A stretch of DNA of 64,000 nt from Castellaniella hirudinis (GTDB lineage Bacteria; Pseudomonadota; Gammaproteobacteria; Burkholderiales; Burkholderiaceae_B): NCBI RefSeq assembly GCF_042651965.1, contig NZ_JBHSDY010000001.1:124001-188000 (forward strand), read 5' to 3'. The notes under the pieces are model-generated. The model was given only the letters and a program-made list of their open reading frames with translations. It did not search any database and was not told the origin of the DNA. Shown in pieces: positions 24,666 through 32,938 of the stretch. Position 1 is the first letter of the stretch; each line of letters opens with the position of its first letter. The position numbers and the translations under genes are program-made.

Positions 24666-25475
24666 ATGAACACGTCCGCCCCCATCCAGGCCGCGCCGGC
24701 CGTCCTGACGCCCATCCCGGCCCTGTCGGACAACTACATCTGGATGGTACAGAAAAACGGCCATGCGATCGTCGTGGACCCCGGCGAATCCGGCCCCGTC
24801 GAATCGATGCTGCGCGACGGGCTGATCCTGGAAGCCATCCTGATCACGCACCACCACGGCGACCATGTCGGCGGGGTGCGTGCATTACAACAGCGAACCG
24901 GGGCGCGCGTCTACGGGCCGCGCCACGAAAATATCCCGCTGCGCGACGTGCCCCTGTCCGAAGGCGAGACCGTGGACCTGCCCGGCACGGGGCTGCGGTT
25001 CCAGGTGCTGGACATCCCCGGCCATACGGCGGGCCACATCGCCTACACCGGCTTGCTGGAACCCGGCCGGCCGGCGGTCTTCTGCGGCGACACGCTGTTC
25101 GCGGCCGGTTGCGGCCGGCTGTTCGAAGGCACGCCCGCCCAGATGCTCGACTCCCTGGACAAGCTCGCCGGGCTGCACCCGGACACCCTGGTGTGCTGCG
25201 CGCACGAATACACGGCCTCCAATATCCGCTGGGCCTTGCAGGTCGAACCCGATAATGCCGCCTTGCAGCAACGCGCGCAGGACGTGACGCGCACACGGGC
25301 GCTGGGCCAGCCCACCCTGCCGTCCACGATCGGCCTGGAGCTGGACACCAATCCGTTCCTGCACAGCCGCCGGGCCGACGTCCGCGCAGCCGCCGCCCGA
25401 CAAGCCGGGGCGCCCCTGGACACGCCCCAGGCCGTCTTTGCCGGGCTGCGACAATGGAAGAACGACTTCCGCTAA
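24666..25475 (+). CDS. gloB: hydroxyacylglutathione hydrolase (glyoxalase II)
   Basis: A 269-residue metallo-beta-lactamase-fold enzyme with the metal motif T61-H-H-H-G-D-H67, the later 'DIPGHTAGHIAY' and 'FCGDTLFAAGCGRLFEG' motifs and a C-terminal 'HEYTASNIRWA' glutathione-binding region. It hydrolyses S-lactoylglutathione in methylglyoxal detoxification. It is followed by mltD and fabI on the same strand. No Shine-Dalgarno is visible in the 15-nt divergent gap. Confidence 0.95.
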   Translation: MNTSAPIQAAPAVLTPIPALSDNYIWMVQKNGHAIVVDPGESGPVESMLRDGLILEAILITHHHGDHVGGVRALQQRTGARVYGPRHENIPLRDVPLSEGETVDLPGTGLRFQVLDIPGHTAGHIAYTGLLEPGRPAVFCGDTLFAAGCGRLFEGTPAQMLDSLDKLAGLHPDTLVCCAHEYTASNIRWALQVEPDNAALQQRAQDVTRTRALGQPTLPSTIGLELDTNPFLHSRRADVRAAAARQAGAPLDTPQAVFAGLRQWKNDFR

Positions 25476-25549
25476 GGGCCGGGCAGACAGGGCGATTCCG
25501 GCAATTTCTCAAGTGTTTCGCACAAATGATGGATTCCTTGGGTAAAATC

Positions 25550-25574
25550 GGGAAATTCGCGCCTCGAAATTCCC
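25550..25574 (+). promoter_or_regulatory. leader hairpin and candidate -10 before mltD
   Basis: A hairpin with 10-bp arms (one mismatch) and a 5-nt loop sits 12 nt before the mltD start. A TAAAAT box at 25543-25548 just precedes it and could be a -10 element. The structure would lie at the very 5' end of the message. Its function is unknown. Confidence 0.3.
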
Positions 25575-25586
25575 AATGATCCACCC

Positions 25587-26987
25587 ATGAAAATCCTGCG
25601 ACTTCTCCTGCCGCTGATCCTGGTGGTGCTGGCCGGTTGTGCCACCCGCCACCAAACGGCCGATCAGCGCCAGGCCTATGACGCGGAAGACACCTCGCGC
25701 ACCGTCGACCTGACCCATCCGCCCCGCGACATGTGGGACCGCATCCGACGCGGTTTCGCCATCCCCAATCTGCGCAACGAGCGGGTCGACTACTGGACGG
25801 ACTACTACGCCTCGCACCCGCAATCGGTGCTGCTCATGAGCCAGCGGGCGGGCAAGTATCTGTACTACATCGTCGACGAGCTGAACCGGCGCGGCCTGCC
25901 CACCGAACTGGCGCTGCTGCCCTTCGTCGAATCCGCCTACAACCCCAATGCGCTATCGCGGTCCCAGGCCTCCGGCCTGTGGCAGTTCATTCCCAGCACC
26001 GGACAGCACTACAAGCTGGAACAGGACTGGTGGCGCGACCAGCGGCGCGACCCGGTCGCATCCACCCAGGCGGCGCTGGACTACCTGAGCTACCTGTACG
26101 ACTTCCAGGGCGACTGGTATCTGGCGCTGGCCTCGTACAACTGGGGCGAAGGCGCCGTGAAACGCGCCATGGACAAGGCGGCCAACGCCGGCAAGCCCAC
26201 CGGCTACACGGCCCTGGACATGCCTGACGAGACCCGCAACTACGTGCCCAAGCTCCAGGCCATCAAGAACATCATCGCCCGCCCGGACAAATTCGGCATC
26301 ACCCTGCCCGGCGTCAGCAACACCCCGTACTTCACCACGGTGCACAAGTCGCGCGACATGGACATCGCCGTGGCCGCCGCCCTGGCGGAAATGCCGCTGG
26401 AAGACTTCCAGGCGCTGAACCCCTCATACAACCGGCCCGTCATGCTGGCCGCGCACAACCCGGCGCTGCACCTGCCGCTGGACAAGGTCGGCGTCTTCAA
26501 CGACAACCTGGAATCCTATACGGGCAGCCTGTCGTCCTGGCAGGTCGTCCACCCGAAAAAGGGCCAGTCCCTGGCCAGCATCGCCAAAACGCACGGCATC
26601 ACGCTGAACCAACTGCGCCAGGCCAACAGGCTGGGCCCGAAGCAGACCCGCGCCACCACCGCCCTGCTGATCCCCGCCCGGGAAGCCCCCGCAGGCGGCC
26701 TCATGCTGGCGTCCTACGCGTCCCCCGGTGCGGAACCGGCGGCCGAACCCAGGACGATCCGGCGTGTCGAGGTCCCAGCCCGGGCGTCTGCCAAGCTGAA
26801 CACGCAGGACTTCCGGCCCAAGCCCGTCGTCCGCACGCATACGATCCGCCAGGGCGACACCCTTTATTCGCTGGCACGGCGCTACAACACTTCGGTGGAC
26901 GCGCTGCGCAAACTCAACAACCTGAAGAATTCCTCCCTGTCCACCGGCCAGCGCCTGCGCGTCCCGGGGACTGAGGTGCAAGGGTAA
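25587..26987 (+). CDS. mltD: membrane-bound lytic murein transglycosylase D
   Basis: A 466-residue lipoprotein (lipobox 'VLAGC', Cys18). The SLT domain has catalytic Glu115 in 'PFVESAYNPNALS' followed by 'ASGLWQFIPSTG' and 'ALASYNWGEG'. Two LysM peptidoglycan-binding domains follow, at about residues 310-360 and 412-460 ('HTIRQGDTLYSLARRYNTSVDALRKLN'). It cleaves glycan strands with formation of 1,6-anhydromuramic acid. It sits between gloB and fabI. Confidence 0.96.
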   Translation: MKILRLLLPLILVVLAGCATRHQTADQRQAYDAEDTSRTVDLTHPPRDMWDRIRRGFAIPNLRNERVDYWTDYYASHPQSVLLMSQRAGKYLYYIVDELNRRGLPTELALLPFVESAYNPNALSRSQASGLWQFIPSTGQHYKLEQDWWRDQRRDPVASTQAALDYLSYLYDFQGDWYLALASYNWGEGAVKRAMDKAANAGKPTGYTALDMPDETRNYVPKLQAIKNIIARPDKFGITLPGVSNTPYFTTVHKSRDMDIAVAAALAEMPLEDFQALNPSYNRPVMLAAHNPALHLPLDKVGVFNDNLESYTGSLSSWQVVHPKKGQSLASIAKTHGITLNQLRQANRLGPKQTRATTALLIPAREAPAGGLMLASYASPGAEPAAEPRTIRRVEVPARASAKLNTQDFRPKPVVRTHTIRQGDTLYSLARRYNTSVDALRKLNNLKNSSLSTGQRLRVPGTEVQG

Positions 26988-27011
26988 AAACTTCATTCAC
27001 TGGACACCACC

Positions 27012-27794
27012 ATGGGCTTTCTGAACGGCAAACGCATCCTGATCACCGGCGTACTCTCGAACCGATCCATCGCCTACGGCATCGCGCACGCCTGCCGCGC
27101 CCAAGGCGCCGAACTGGCGCTCACCTACGTCGGCGAACGCTTTGAAGGCCGCGTGCGCGGCTTCGCCGAAGAACTGGGCAGCAGCATCGTCATCCCCTGC
27201 GACGTCGCCGACGACGCCCAGATCGAGGCCGCTTTCGCCTCGCTGCGCGAACACTGGGACGGCCTAGACGGCTTGGTGCACTCCATCGGCTTCGCCCCGC
27301 GCGACGCCCTGGAAGGCGATTTCCTGGACGGCATGACGCGCGAGAACTTCCGCATCGCCCACGACATCTCCGCCTACAGCTTCCCCGCCCTGGCCAAGGC
27401 CGCGATGCCTATGCTGGAAGGCCGCAACGGCTCGGTCCTGACCCTGAGCTACCTGGGCGCTGAAAAAGCCATCCCCAACTACAACATGATGGGCCTGGCC
27501 AAGGCATCCCTGGAAGCCAGCGTGCGCTACCTGGCCAAGTCCATGGGCAAAAAAGGCCTGCGCGCCAACGGCATTTCCGCCGGCCCGATCAAGACCCTGG
27601 CCGCCAGCGGCATCCGCGACTTCTCCAACATGCTGAAGTACGTCGAATCGCAATCGCCGCTGGGCCGCAACGTCACCATCGAGGACGTCGGCAACGCCGC
27701 GTCCTTCCTGTTGTCGGACCTGGCCGCCGGCATCACCGGCGAAATCCTGCACGTGGACTGCGGGTTCTCCAATACCGTGCCGGGCATGGACTGA
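27012..27794 (+). CDS. fabI: enoyl-[acyl-carrier-protein] reductase (NADH)
   Basis: The 260-residue SDR-type FabI has the 'GVLSNRSIAYGIA' cofactor motif and the catalytic triad Tyr147, Tyr157 and Lys164, at the spacing known for E. coli FabI. It catalyses the last reduction of fatty-acid elongation and is the class targeted by triclosan. It follows mltD by 24 nt on the same strand. Confidence 0.97.
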   Translation: MGFLNGKRILITGVLSNRSIAYGIAHACRAQGAELALTYVGERFEGRVRGFAEELGSSIVIPCDVADDAQIEAAFASLREHWDGLDGLVHSIGFAPRDALEGDFLDGMTRENFRIAHDISAYSFPALAKAAMPMLEGRNGSVLTLSYLGAEKAIPNYNMMGLAKASLEASVRYLAKSMGKKGLRANGISAGPIKTLAASGIRDFSNMLKYVESQSPLGRNVTIEDVGNAASFLLSDLAAGITGEILHVDCGFSNTVPGMD

Positions 27795-27815
27795 GCATCC
27801 GGCCTGGCAGCCGCC

Positions 27816-27865
27816 CGGGATCGGGCGACGGTCCGTCACATACGGTCCCTGCAGCCCCGATCCCG
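27816..27865. terminator. hairpin between convergent fabI and M20 hydrolase genes
   Basis: Ten-bp arms at 27816-27825 and 27856-27865 enclose a smaller stem around 27827-27837. The element lies between two convergent genes, so it may end transcripts from both sides. It lacks a clear T-run. Confidence 0.4.
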
Positions 27866-27873
27866 TTCACGCC

Positions 27874-29112
27874 TTAGGGCGCATCGCCACTCATCAACTC
27901 GACCAGGGCGCCGGCCACGATGCGCGTCGCCATCCGCAGTTCGTGCAAGGGCACGCGCTCATTCGCGCGATGGCCGTTGGCCTCCAGGGGATCCGCCGGC
28001 CCGGCGCCGAACATGACGGTCGGGATGCCGGCCTCGCTGTACAAGCGCGCGTCGGTATAAAGCGGCATCCCGATCGTCGTGACGGGCTTGCCCAGGATGT
28101 CATCCGCCTGCGCGCACAGGAGCCCGGCCAGGCGTTCCGAAGCGGCCGTGGGCCTCAGCGGGTGGGCCAGCAGGATGCGCCGCACATCGGCGGACACGCC
28201 GGGCAGCGCCGCCAGGGCCTGCTGCACGACGTCCTTCAGTTCGGCTTCCACCGCAACGGGATCTTCCTCGGGGATGATGCGCCGGTCGATGCGCAGGGTC
28301 GCCTGGTCCGCCACGACATTCGTATTGATGCCCCCTTCGATCAGCCCGACGATGAGCGTCGGGCTGCCGATGCCCGGCACGCGCGAAGCACGGCCGGACA
28401 AGCGGTCCCGATACGCGTACAGGGCATTCAGCAGCACGGAAGCCGCCTCGATGGCATCGGCCCCCGTCGTCGGGAACGCCGCATGCGCGGAACGGCCATG
28501 GACCGTGATTTCCAGATGCAGGCAGCCATTGTGGGCGACGACCACATGGTGTGTGAACGCGGCAGAGATGACGTAATCGGGCGTGCTCAGCTTGCGCTCG
28601 AGCAGCCACCCGGGCCCCGCCAGGCCGCCCGTTTCCTCATCATAGGTCAGGTGCAATTCCACGCTGCCGCTGAAATCCGCCCCCTGGCGCTTGAGCGCTC
28701 GCAAGGCCAGCATCGCATACGCGTACGTGGTGAAATCGGACTTTGACACCGCCGCGCCGCGCCCATACAGCCAGCCGTCGCGCACGATCCCGCTGTAGGG
28801 GCCGTCGCTCCAGCCGGCGCCGGGAGGCACCACGTCGCCGTGTGCGTTCAGGGCGATCGTGGGCCCCGGCCCGAACGTATCCCGCACGATCAGATTGGTG
28901 ACGCTGCGCATGCCGGCCGCACGCACCGCCGCCTCGTCGACGACATGCCGCTCGACGACAAAACCCAGTTGTTCGAGCAGGCCCGCCGCCAGTTCCGCAT
29001 GCGCGGCGCAATCGCCGGGCGGATTGTCGGAGGGGCATTGCACCAGCTTGGCCAGCAATGCCACCTGCTCCTCGAAGTGCTCATCCACAAAGGCGCGGAT
29101 CGCGTCTTTCAT
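27874..29112 (-). CDS. M20 family metallohydrolase (ArgE/DapE/acylase-like)
   Basis: A 412-residue enzyme of the ArgE/DapE/ACY1/CPG2 group. Metal and catalytic motifs are 'ALNAHGDVVPPG' (His, Asp), 'YGRGAAVSKSDFTTY' and 'TYDEETGG' (catalytic Glu and ligand), with a lid dimerisation domain in the middle ('CLHLEITVHGRSAHAAFP'). It removes acyl groups from amino acids or peptides. The ATG at 29112 has AAGGAG at 7 nt; two in-frame ATGs lie upstream. It is 76 nt downstream of the FAH-family gene on the same strand, so the pair may form an operon. Confidence 0.88.
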   Translation of the reverse strand: MKDAIRAFVDEHFEEQVALLAKLVQCPSDNPPGDCAAHAELAAGLLEQLGFVVERHVVDEAAVRAAGMRSVTNLIVRDTFGPGPTIALNAHGDVVPPGAGWSDGPYSGIVRDGWLYGRGAAVSKSDFTTYAYAMLALRALKRQGADFSGSVELHLTYDEETGGLAGPGWLLERKLSTPDYVISAAFTHHVVVAHNGCLHLEITVHGRSAHAAFPTTGADAIEAASVLLNALYAYRDRLSGRASRVPGIGSPTLIVGLIEGGINTNVVADQATLRIDRRIIPEEDPVAVEAELKDVVQQALAALPGVSADVRRILLAHPLRPTAASERLAGLLCAQADDILGKPVTTIGMPLYTDARLYSEAGIPTVMFGAGPADPLEANGHRANERVPLHELRMATRIVAGALVELMSGDAP

Positions 29113-29188
29113 TTCGGTCTCCTTGGTCATTCGAATCGTCATGGAAGCGGCGTCTCCTGGCGCCGCCTGTGGAAAGGTGCGCTGACGC

Positions 29189-30037
29189 TCAGCGCTGCGG
29201 CTCAGTGGCCGCCACCACGATCCGCTGCTCACCCAAAGGGCGGCAGACTGCGTGGATCACGTCCCCGGCCTTCAGATAATGCTTCGTCGCCATCCCCACC
29301 CCCGCCGGGGTGCCGGTCGTGATGACATCACCGGCGCGCAACAGGAAAAACCGTGACAGATACGCGACCAATTCCGGCACTTTGAAAATCATCCCGTTGG
29401 TATTCGAACGCTGCCGAACCTGGCCATTGACCTGCAACTCCAGCAGGAGATCCGCAGGATCGGGGACCTCGTCCTTCGTCACCAGCCAGGGGCCCAGCGG
29501 CCCGAAGCCAGGCGCACTCTTGCCGATGGTCCACTGCCCGGCATAGCGCGATTGCCACGCCCGGTCGGTGAAGTCGTTCGACAGACAATAGCCGGCGACA
29601 TACTCCAGGGCTTGGCCGGCTTCGACCTGCCAGGCATCCCGCCCCATCACGACCGCCAGTTCGACCTCATAGTCCACTTCAAGACTGCCGGGCGGCAGGC
29701 GTAGGGGATCGTCCGGGCCGGCAATGCAACTGGGTGCCTTGTTGAAGACCAGGGGGTGCTGTGGAATCGGCAAGCCGGCCTCGGCGGCATGATCCGCAAA
29801 ATTCAGACCGATCCCGATCAGATTGCCGACGCCCGCGATGCAAGGCCCGATCCGGACTCCGGCATCGACCCTGGGCAAGCGGGACAGGTCCAGGGCGCTC
29901 AAATGCGCCAGGGCTTCGTCGGACAAGGCCGCCGCATCAATGTCGCCCACGACCGAAGACAGATCGCGCCCGATGCCCTCGGCGTCCAGCAGGGCCGGCC
30001 GCTCATGACCCGGATTGCCGTAACGAAATAATTTCAT
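29189..30037 (-). CDS. fumarylacetoacetate hydrolase family protein
   Basis: This 282-residue protein has the FAH-fold C-terminal domain: 'VGLNFADH'-type start, metal ligands in 'EVDYEVELAVVMG', 'NDFTDRAWQ', 'KSAPGFGPLGPW' and 'ITTGTPAGVG'. The family hydrolyses C-C bonds of acylpyruvates or decarboxylates 2-oxoacids, usually with Mg2+. Sequence resembles the 2-keto-3-deoxy-fuconate hydrolase/ureidoglycolate-lyase annotation group, but the substrate cannot be set. It precedes the M20 hydrolase. Confidence 0.88.
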   Translation of the reverse strand: MKLFRYGNPGHERPALLDAEGIGRDLSSVVGDIDAAALSDEALAHLSALDLSRLPRVDAGVRIGPCIAGVGNLIGIGLNFADHAAEAGLPIPQHPLVFNKAPSCIAGPDDPLRLPPGSLEVDYEVELAVVMGRDAWQVEAGQALEYVAGYCLSNDFTDRAWQSRYAGQWTIGKSAPGFGPLGPWLVTKDEVPDPADLLLELQVNGQVRQRSNTNGMIFKVPELVAYLSRFFLLRAGDVITTGTPAGVGMATKHYLKAGDVIHAVCRPLGEQRIVVAATEPQR

Positions 30038-30234
30038 TGCAATGCCCCAAAATGTTCAGCCTAGCCGATCATAAGGCCTGCCATGAAATTGTCTACATTA
30101 GTGTAAACACCAGAGCATACAAATAAAGACAGAACGAGGCATCGTTACAGATCACAACAGGAGACTGCACCCAGGCTATCGTGGCGGCTGTCCTGAAACA
30201 GCTCGACCAGGAATAGCGGCGGCCCGGCATTGAA

Positions 30235-30268
30235 AAAGCCCTTGGTTCCATCGGGAACCAAGGGCTTT
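30235..30268 (-). terminator. strong intrinsic terminator after tRNA-Ser
   Basis: A perfect 15-bp stem (30235-30249 with 30254-30268) and 4-nt loop is followed on the minus strand by a run of Ts. It lies just past the 3' end of tRNA-Ser and should end that transcript. Confidence 0.85.
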
Positions 30269-30277
30269 GATGTGTCC

Positions 30278-30368
30278 TGGCGGACAAGGGGGGATTCGAA
30301 CCCCCGATACGCTATTCACGTATACACGCTTTCCAGGCGTGCGCCTTCAACCACTCGGCCACCTGTCC
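30278..30368 (-). tRNA. tRNA-Ser (GGA)
   Basis: A 91-nt class II tRNA on the minus strand. The acceptor GGACAGG pairs with CTTGTCC (one G-U), discriminator G and encoded CCA follow, and there is a long variable arm. The anticodon stem CACGC/GCGTG bears loop CTGGAAA with anticodon GGA, which reads UCC/UCU. The 30038-30464 gap otherwise holds only this tRNA and its terminator. Confidence 0.95.
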
Positions 30369-30464
30369 TGCACGCCCACACGCCATAGCGGCAGACGAAG
30401 TCCGCTATTCTAACAGAATAATGCCAGATCCGTCAGCCGCTCTCTATCGAGCGACATCCGGCGA

Positions 30465-31109
30465 TCAGGCCGCGCCCAACCCCCCGGACACCGACACGCC
30501 CACGCCGCCCACCATCCGTTCAACGTAGCGAGCGATCAGATCGATCTCCAGATTCACCGGCGAGCCGACCTCCAGGTTGCGCAGGGTCGTGACCTGGACG
30601 GTGTGCGGGATCAGGTTGATGGAAATTTCGGTGCCCTCTTCCTGGTCGTCCACGCGGTTGACCGTCAGGCTGACGCCGTTGACGGTGACCGAGCCCTTGT
30701 ACGCCAGGTATTTCGACAGATGAGCGGGGACGATGATGCGCAGCTCGGTCGATTCCGCCACGGCTTCGAAGCAGGTGACGCGGCCCACGCCGTCAACGTG
30801 GCCGGATACCAGATGCCCGTCCAGGCTGTCGCCCAGGCGCAGGGCGTGTTCCAGATTGACCTCGCCTGGCCGGTCCAGGCCGCAGGTGCGGTCCAGGCTT
30901 TCGCGCGACACATCGACTTCGAAGACATCGCCATCGAGGACAACGGCCGTCATACAGGCCCCCTGGATGGCGATCGAATCCCCCAGGCGGGTCGCCGCCA
31001 GCGGCAGGCCGCCGGCCTGGATCGACAGGCGCACGCCTGCATCCTCGCTGTCTCCCAGGGGGCGAACTTCGGTGATGCGGCCCACGGCCGCGACGATACC
31101 AGTGAACAT
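30465..31109 (-). CDS. ribE: riboflavin synthase alpha chain
   Basis: The 214-residue protein begins 'MFTGIVAAVGRI' and contains two lumazine-binding repeats (about 1-97 and 98-195); the second has 'SLDGHLVSGHVDGVG'. It dismutates 6,7-dimethyl-8-ribityllumazine to riboflavin. It is downstream of ribD on the same strand, 52 nt away, with part of a repeat element in the gap. Confidence 0.96.
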   Translation of the reverse strand: MFTGIVAAVGRITEVRPLGDSEDAGVRLSIQAGGLPLAATRLGDSIAIQGACMTAVVLDGDVFEVDVSRESLDRTCGLDRPGEVNLEHALRLGDSLDGHLVSGHVDGVGRVTCFEAVAESTELRIIVPAHLSKYLAYKGSVTVNGVSLTVNRVDDQEEGTEISINLIPHTVQVTTLRNLEVGSPVNLEIDLIARYVERMVGGVGVSVSGGLGAA

Positions 31110-31140
31110 GAAGCTATCCTTTATTCATTGCATGCAAACC

Positions 31141-31160
31141 GAAGGCGCAGCGTGGGGGCC
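31141..31160. repeat. partial, inverted copy of the ribD-upstream repeat
   Basis: Eighteen of these bases match, in reverse orientation, the 30-bp element found twice at 32297-32404. The copy lies in the ribE-ribD gap right at the ribD stop, so ribD is bracketed by opposed copies. Confidence 0.6.
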
Positions 31161-31161
31161 A

Positions 31162-32439
31162 TTACAATCCGCACGCCTGGACCAGCGCCTGCCAGCGCCC
31201 CGTATCACGCAAGCGCAGCCGCATGTCCGGGGACAAGGGCTGGACGTCCAGGAATTCATATCGATAGGCCTGGTCCAGGCCCGCAATCGGGGTCGGCAGC
31301 GCCGCCAGGCCCTGGCCGTCGCCCAGGATACTGGGCGCCACGTAAGCCACCCACTCGTCGACCAGCCCCGCCTGGATCAGCGCACCCTGCAGCCGCGCGC
31401 CGGCCTCGACATGGACCTCGTTGATCTCGTGAGCCCCCAGCCAGCGCGCCAGCGCCTCCAGGGACAGGCCGCCATGATCGTCTGCAGGCAGCACGATGAC
31501 GCGCACATTGCGCGCCGCCAAGCGGGCGGCCTTGCCGGCGTCGGGCCGTGTCGTGAAGACCCAGACCGGATCGCCATTGATGATCCGGGCCTGCTCGCCC
31601 AGCACGAATTGCGTGTCCAGCACCGCGCGGATCGGCTGGCGCGGGGTCTCGACCGCGCGCACGTCCAGCATGGGATCGTCGGCCAGGACCGTGCCAATGC
31701 CGGTCAGCACCATGCAGGACCGTGCCCGCCAGCGATGCCCGTCCTCGCGCGCGGCGTCACTGGTGATCCACTGCGAGCGGCCGTCCGGCAGGGCCGTATG
31801 CCCGTCGAAGGACGAGGCGGACTTGAGCCACAACCAGGGCGTGCCGCGCGTCATCCGGGCAAAGAAACCGGGGTTCTGCGCCAAGGCGTCTTCGGCGAAC
31901 AGGCCGACGTCGACCTGGATGCCGGCGGCTCGCAGCCGGGCGATCCCGCCGCCCGCCACCTTGGGGTTGGGGTCCTGCAGCCCGATCACGACTCGCGCGA
32001 CACCGGCTGCGACCAGCGCATCGGCGCACGGCGGCGTGCGGCCGGTATGGCTGCACGGTTCCAGCGTGACGTAGGCCGTCGCGCCACGCACGGCCACGCC
32101 CCGGAGGGCGGCCTCGTGCAGGGCCTGGGCCTCGGCGTGCCGGTCGCCTGCTCGCTGCGTGCTGCCCTCGGCCAGCCAGCGACCGTCGCGCACCAGGACA
32201 CAGCCGACACGAGGGTTCGGGCTGCTGACGAACAGGGCCTGCTCGGCCACCGTCAGGGCGCGCCGCATCCAGCGGTGGTCTTCGGTGGAGAAAACAGGGC
32301 CCCCACGCTGCGCCTGCGGCTTGCTGCCCCCCGAGGGGGCGTCTTCCATCTTGGGGCGGCCCGGCGATGGAAGGGGGCCCCCACGCTGCGCCTGCGGCTT
32401 GCTGTCCGGCGATGGAGGGGAATCTTCAACCCGGGTCAT
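31162..32439 (-). CDS. ribD: bifunctional riboflavin deaminase/reductase
   Basis: The N-terminal deaminase domain has the zinc motif 'RHAEAQAL' and 'PCSHTGRTPPC'. The C-terminal half is the pyrimidine reductase ('VWLKSASSFDGHTALPDG', later 'VHVEAGARLQGALI'). The enzyme performs two successive steps of riboflavin synthesis. The start is uncertain: ATG 32439 overlaps the nrdR stop and suggests coupling, but the first about 55 codons encode a repeat-derived tail ('SKPQAQRGGP' twice), and the conserved domain only begins near ATG 32268 ('MRRALTVAEQ'). Confidence 0.92.
   Translation of the reverse strand: MTRVEDSPPSPDSKPQAQRGGPLPSPGRPKMEDAPSGGSKPQAQRGGPVFSTEDHRWMRRALTVAEQALFVSSPNPRVGCVLVRDGRWLAEGSTQRAGDRHAEAQALHEAALRGVAVRGATAYVTLEPCSHTGRTPPCADALVAAGVARVVIGLQDPNPKVAGGGIARLRAAGIQVDVGLFAEDALAQNPGFFARMTRGTPWLWLKSASSFDGHTALPDGRSQWITSDAAREDGHRWRARSCMVLTGIGTVLADDPMLDVRAVETPRQPIRAVLDTQFVLGEQARIINGDPVWVFTTRPDAGKAARLAARNVRVIVLPADDHGGLSLEALARWLGAHEINEVHVEAGARLQGALIQAGLVDEWVAYVAPSILGDGQGLAALPTPIAGLDQAYRYEFLDVQPLSPDMRLRLRDTGRWQALVQACGL
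32297..32404. repeat. two identical 30-bp direct repeats at the ribD 5' end
   Basis: Copies at 32297-32326 and 32375-32404 are identical and 78 nt apart. The first is followed by a CCCCC-CGA-GGGGG hairpin. The GC-rich sequence resembles interspersed elements I recall in Burkholderiales intergenic regions. Here they are read in frame at the ribD N-terminus. Confidence 0.75.
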
Positions 32440-32899
32440 CGGCATCATCCGCGCGGCGGAATTCGTCGATGGCCTGGACGAATTCGCGCAGATCCTCGAA
32501 GCTGCGATAGACCGAGGCGAAGCGCACATAGGCCACGGGATCAAGCTGGCGCAGTTCCGACATGACCAGCTCGCCCACGTGGTCGGACTGGACTTCGCGC
32601 TGACCGCTGGTCAGCAGCCGTTCCTGGATACGCGCGACAGCAGCGTCCAGCGCCGTCGCGCTGACCGGACGCTTGCGCAGCGCCAGAGACATGCTGCCGT
32701 GCAGCTTGGACGGATCGAAATCCGCCCGGGTTCCGTTTCGCTTGACGATGGCAGGCATCATCAGATCGACCCGTTCATACGTCGTGAAGCGCCGGTCACA
32801 GGCCGTGCACCGGCGGCGACGACGGATCGTGTCGCCTTCCTCGGAAACCCGGGAATCCACGACCTGGGTTTCGGCGCAATTGCAGAACGGACACTTCAT
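32426..32899 (-). CDS. nrdR: transcriptional repressor NrdR
   Basis: A 157-residue repressor of ribonucleotide reductase genes. It has the N-terminal zinc ribbon ('MKCPFCNCAETQVVDSR' and 'RCTACDRRFTTYER') and an ATP-cone ('VKRNGTRADFDPSKL'). It lies between glyA and ribD, the normal betaproteobacterial order. Confidence 0.97.
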   Translation of the reverse strand: MKCPFCNCAETQVVDSRVSEEGDTIRRRRRCTACDRRFTTYERVDLMMPAIVKRNGTRADFDPSKLHGSMSLALRKRPVSATALDAAVARIQERLLTSGQREVQSDHVGELVMSELRQLDPVAYVRFASVYRSFEDLREFVQAIDEFRRADDADDPG

Positions 32900-32938
32900 C
32901 TGCGCTGCGGGCGCCCGCAGGCGCCCGTTCCGGTTGGG

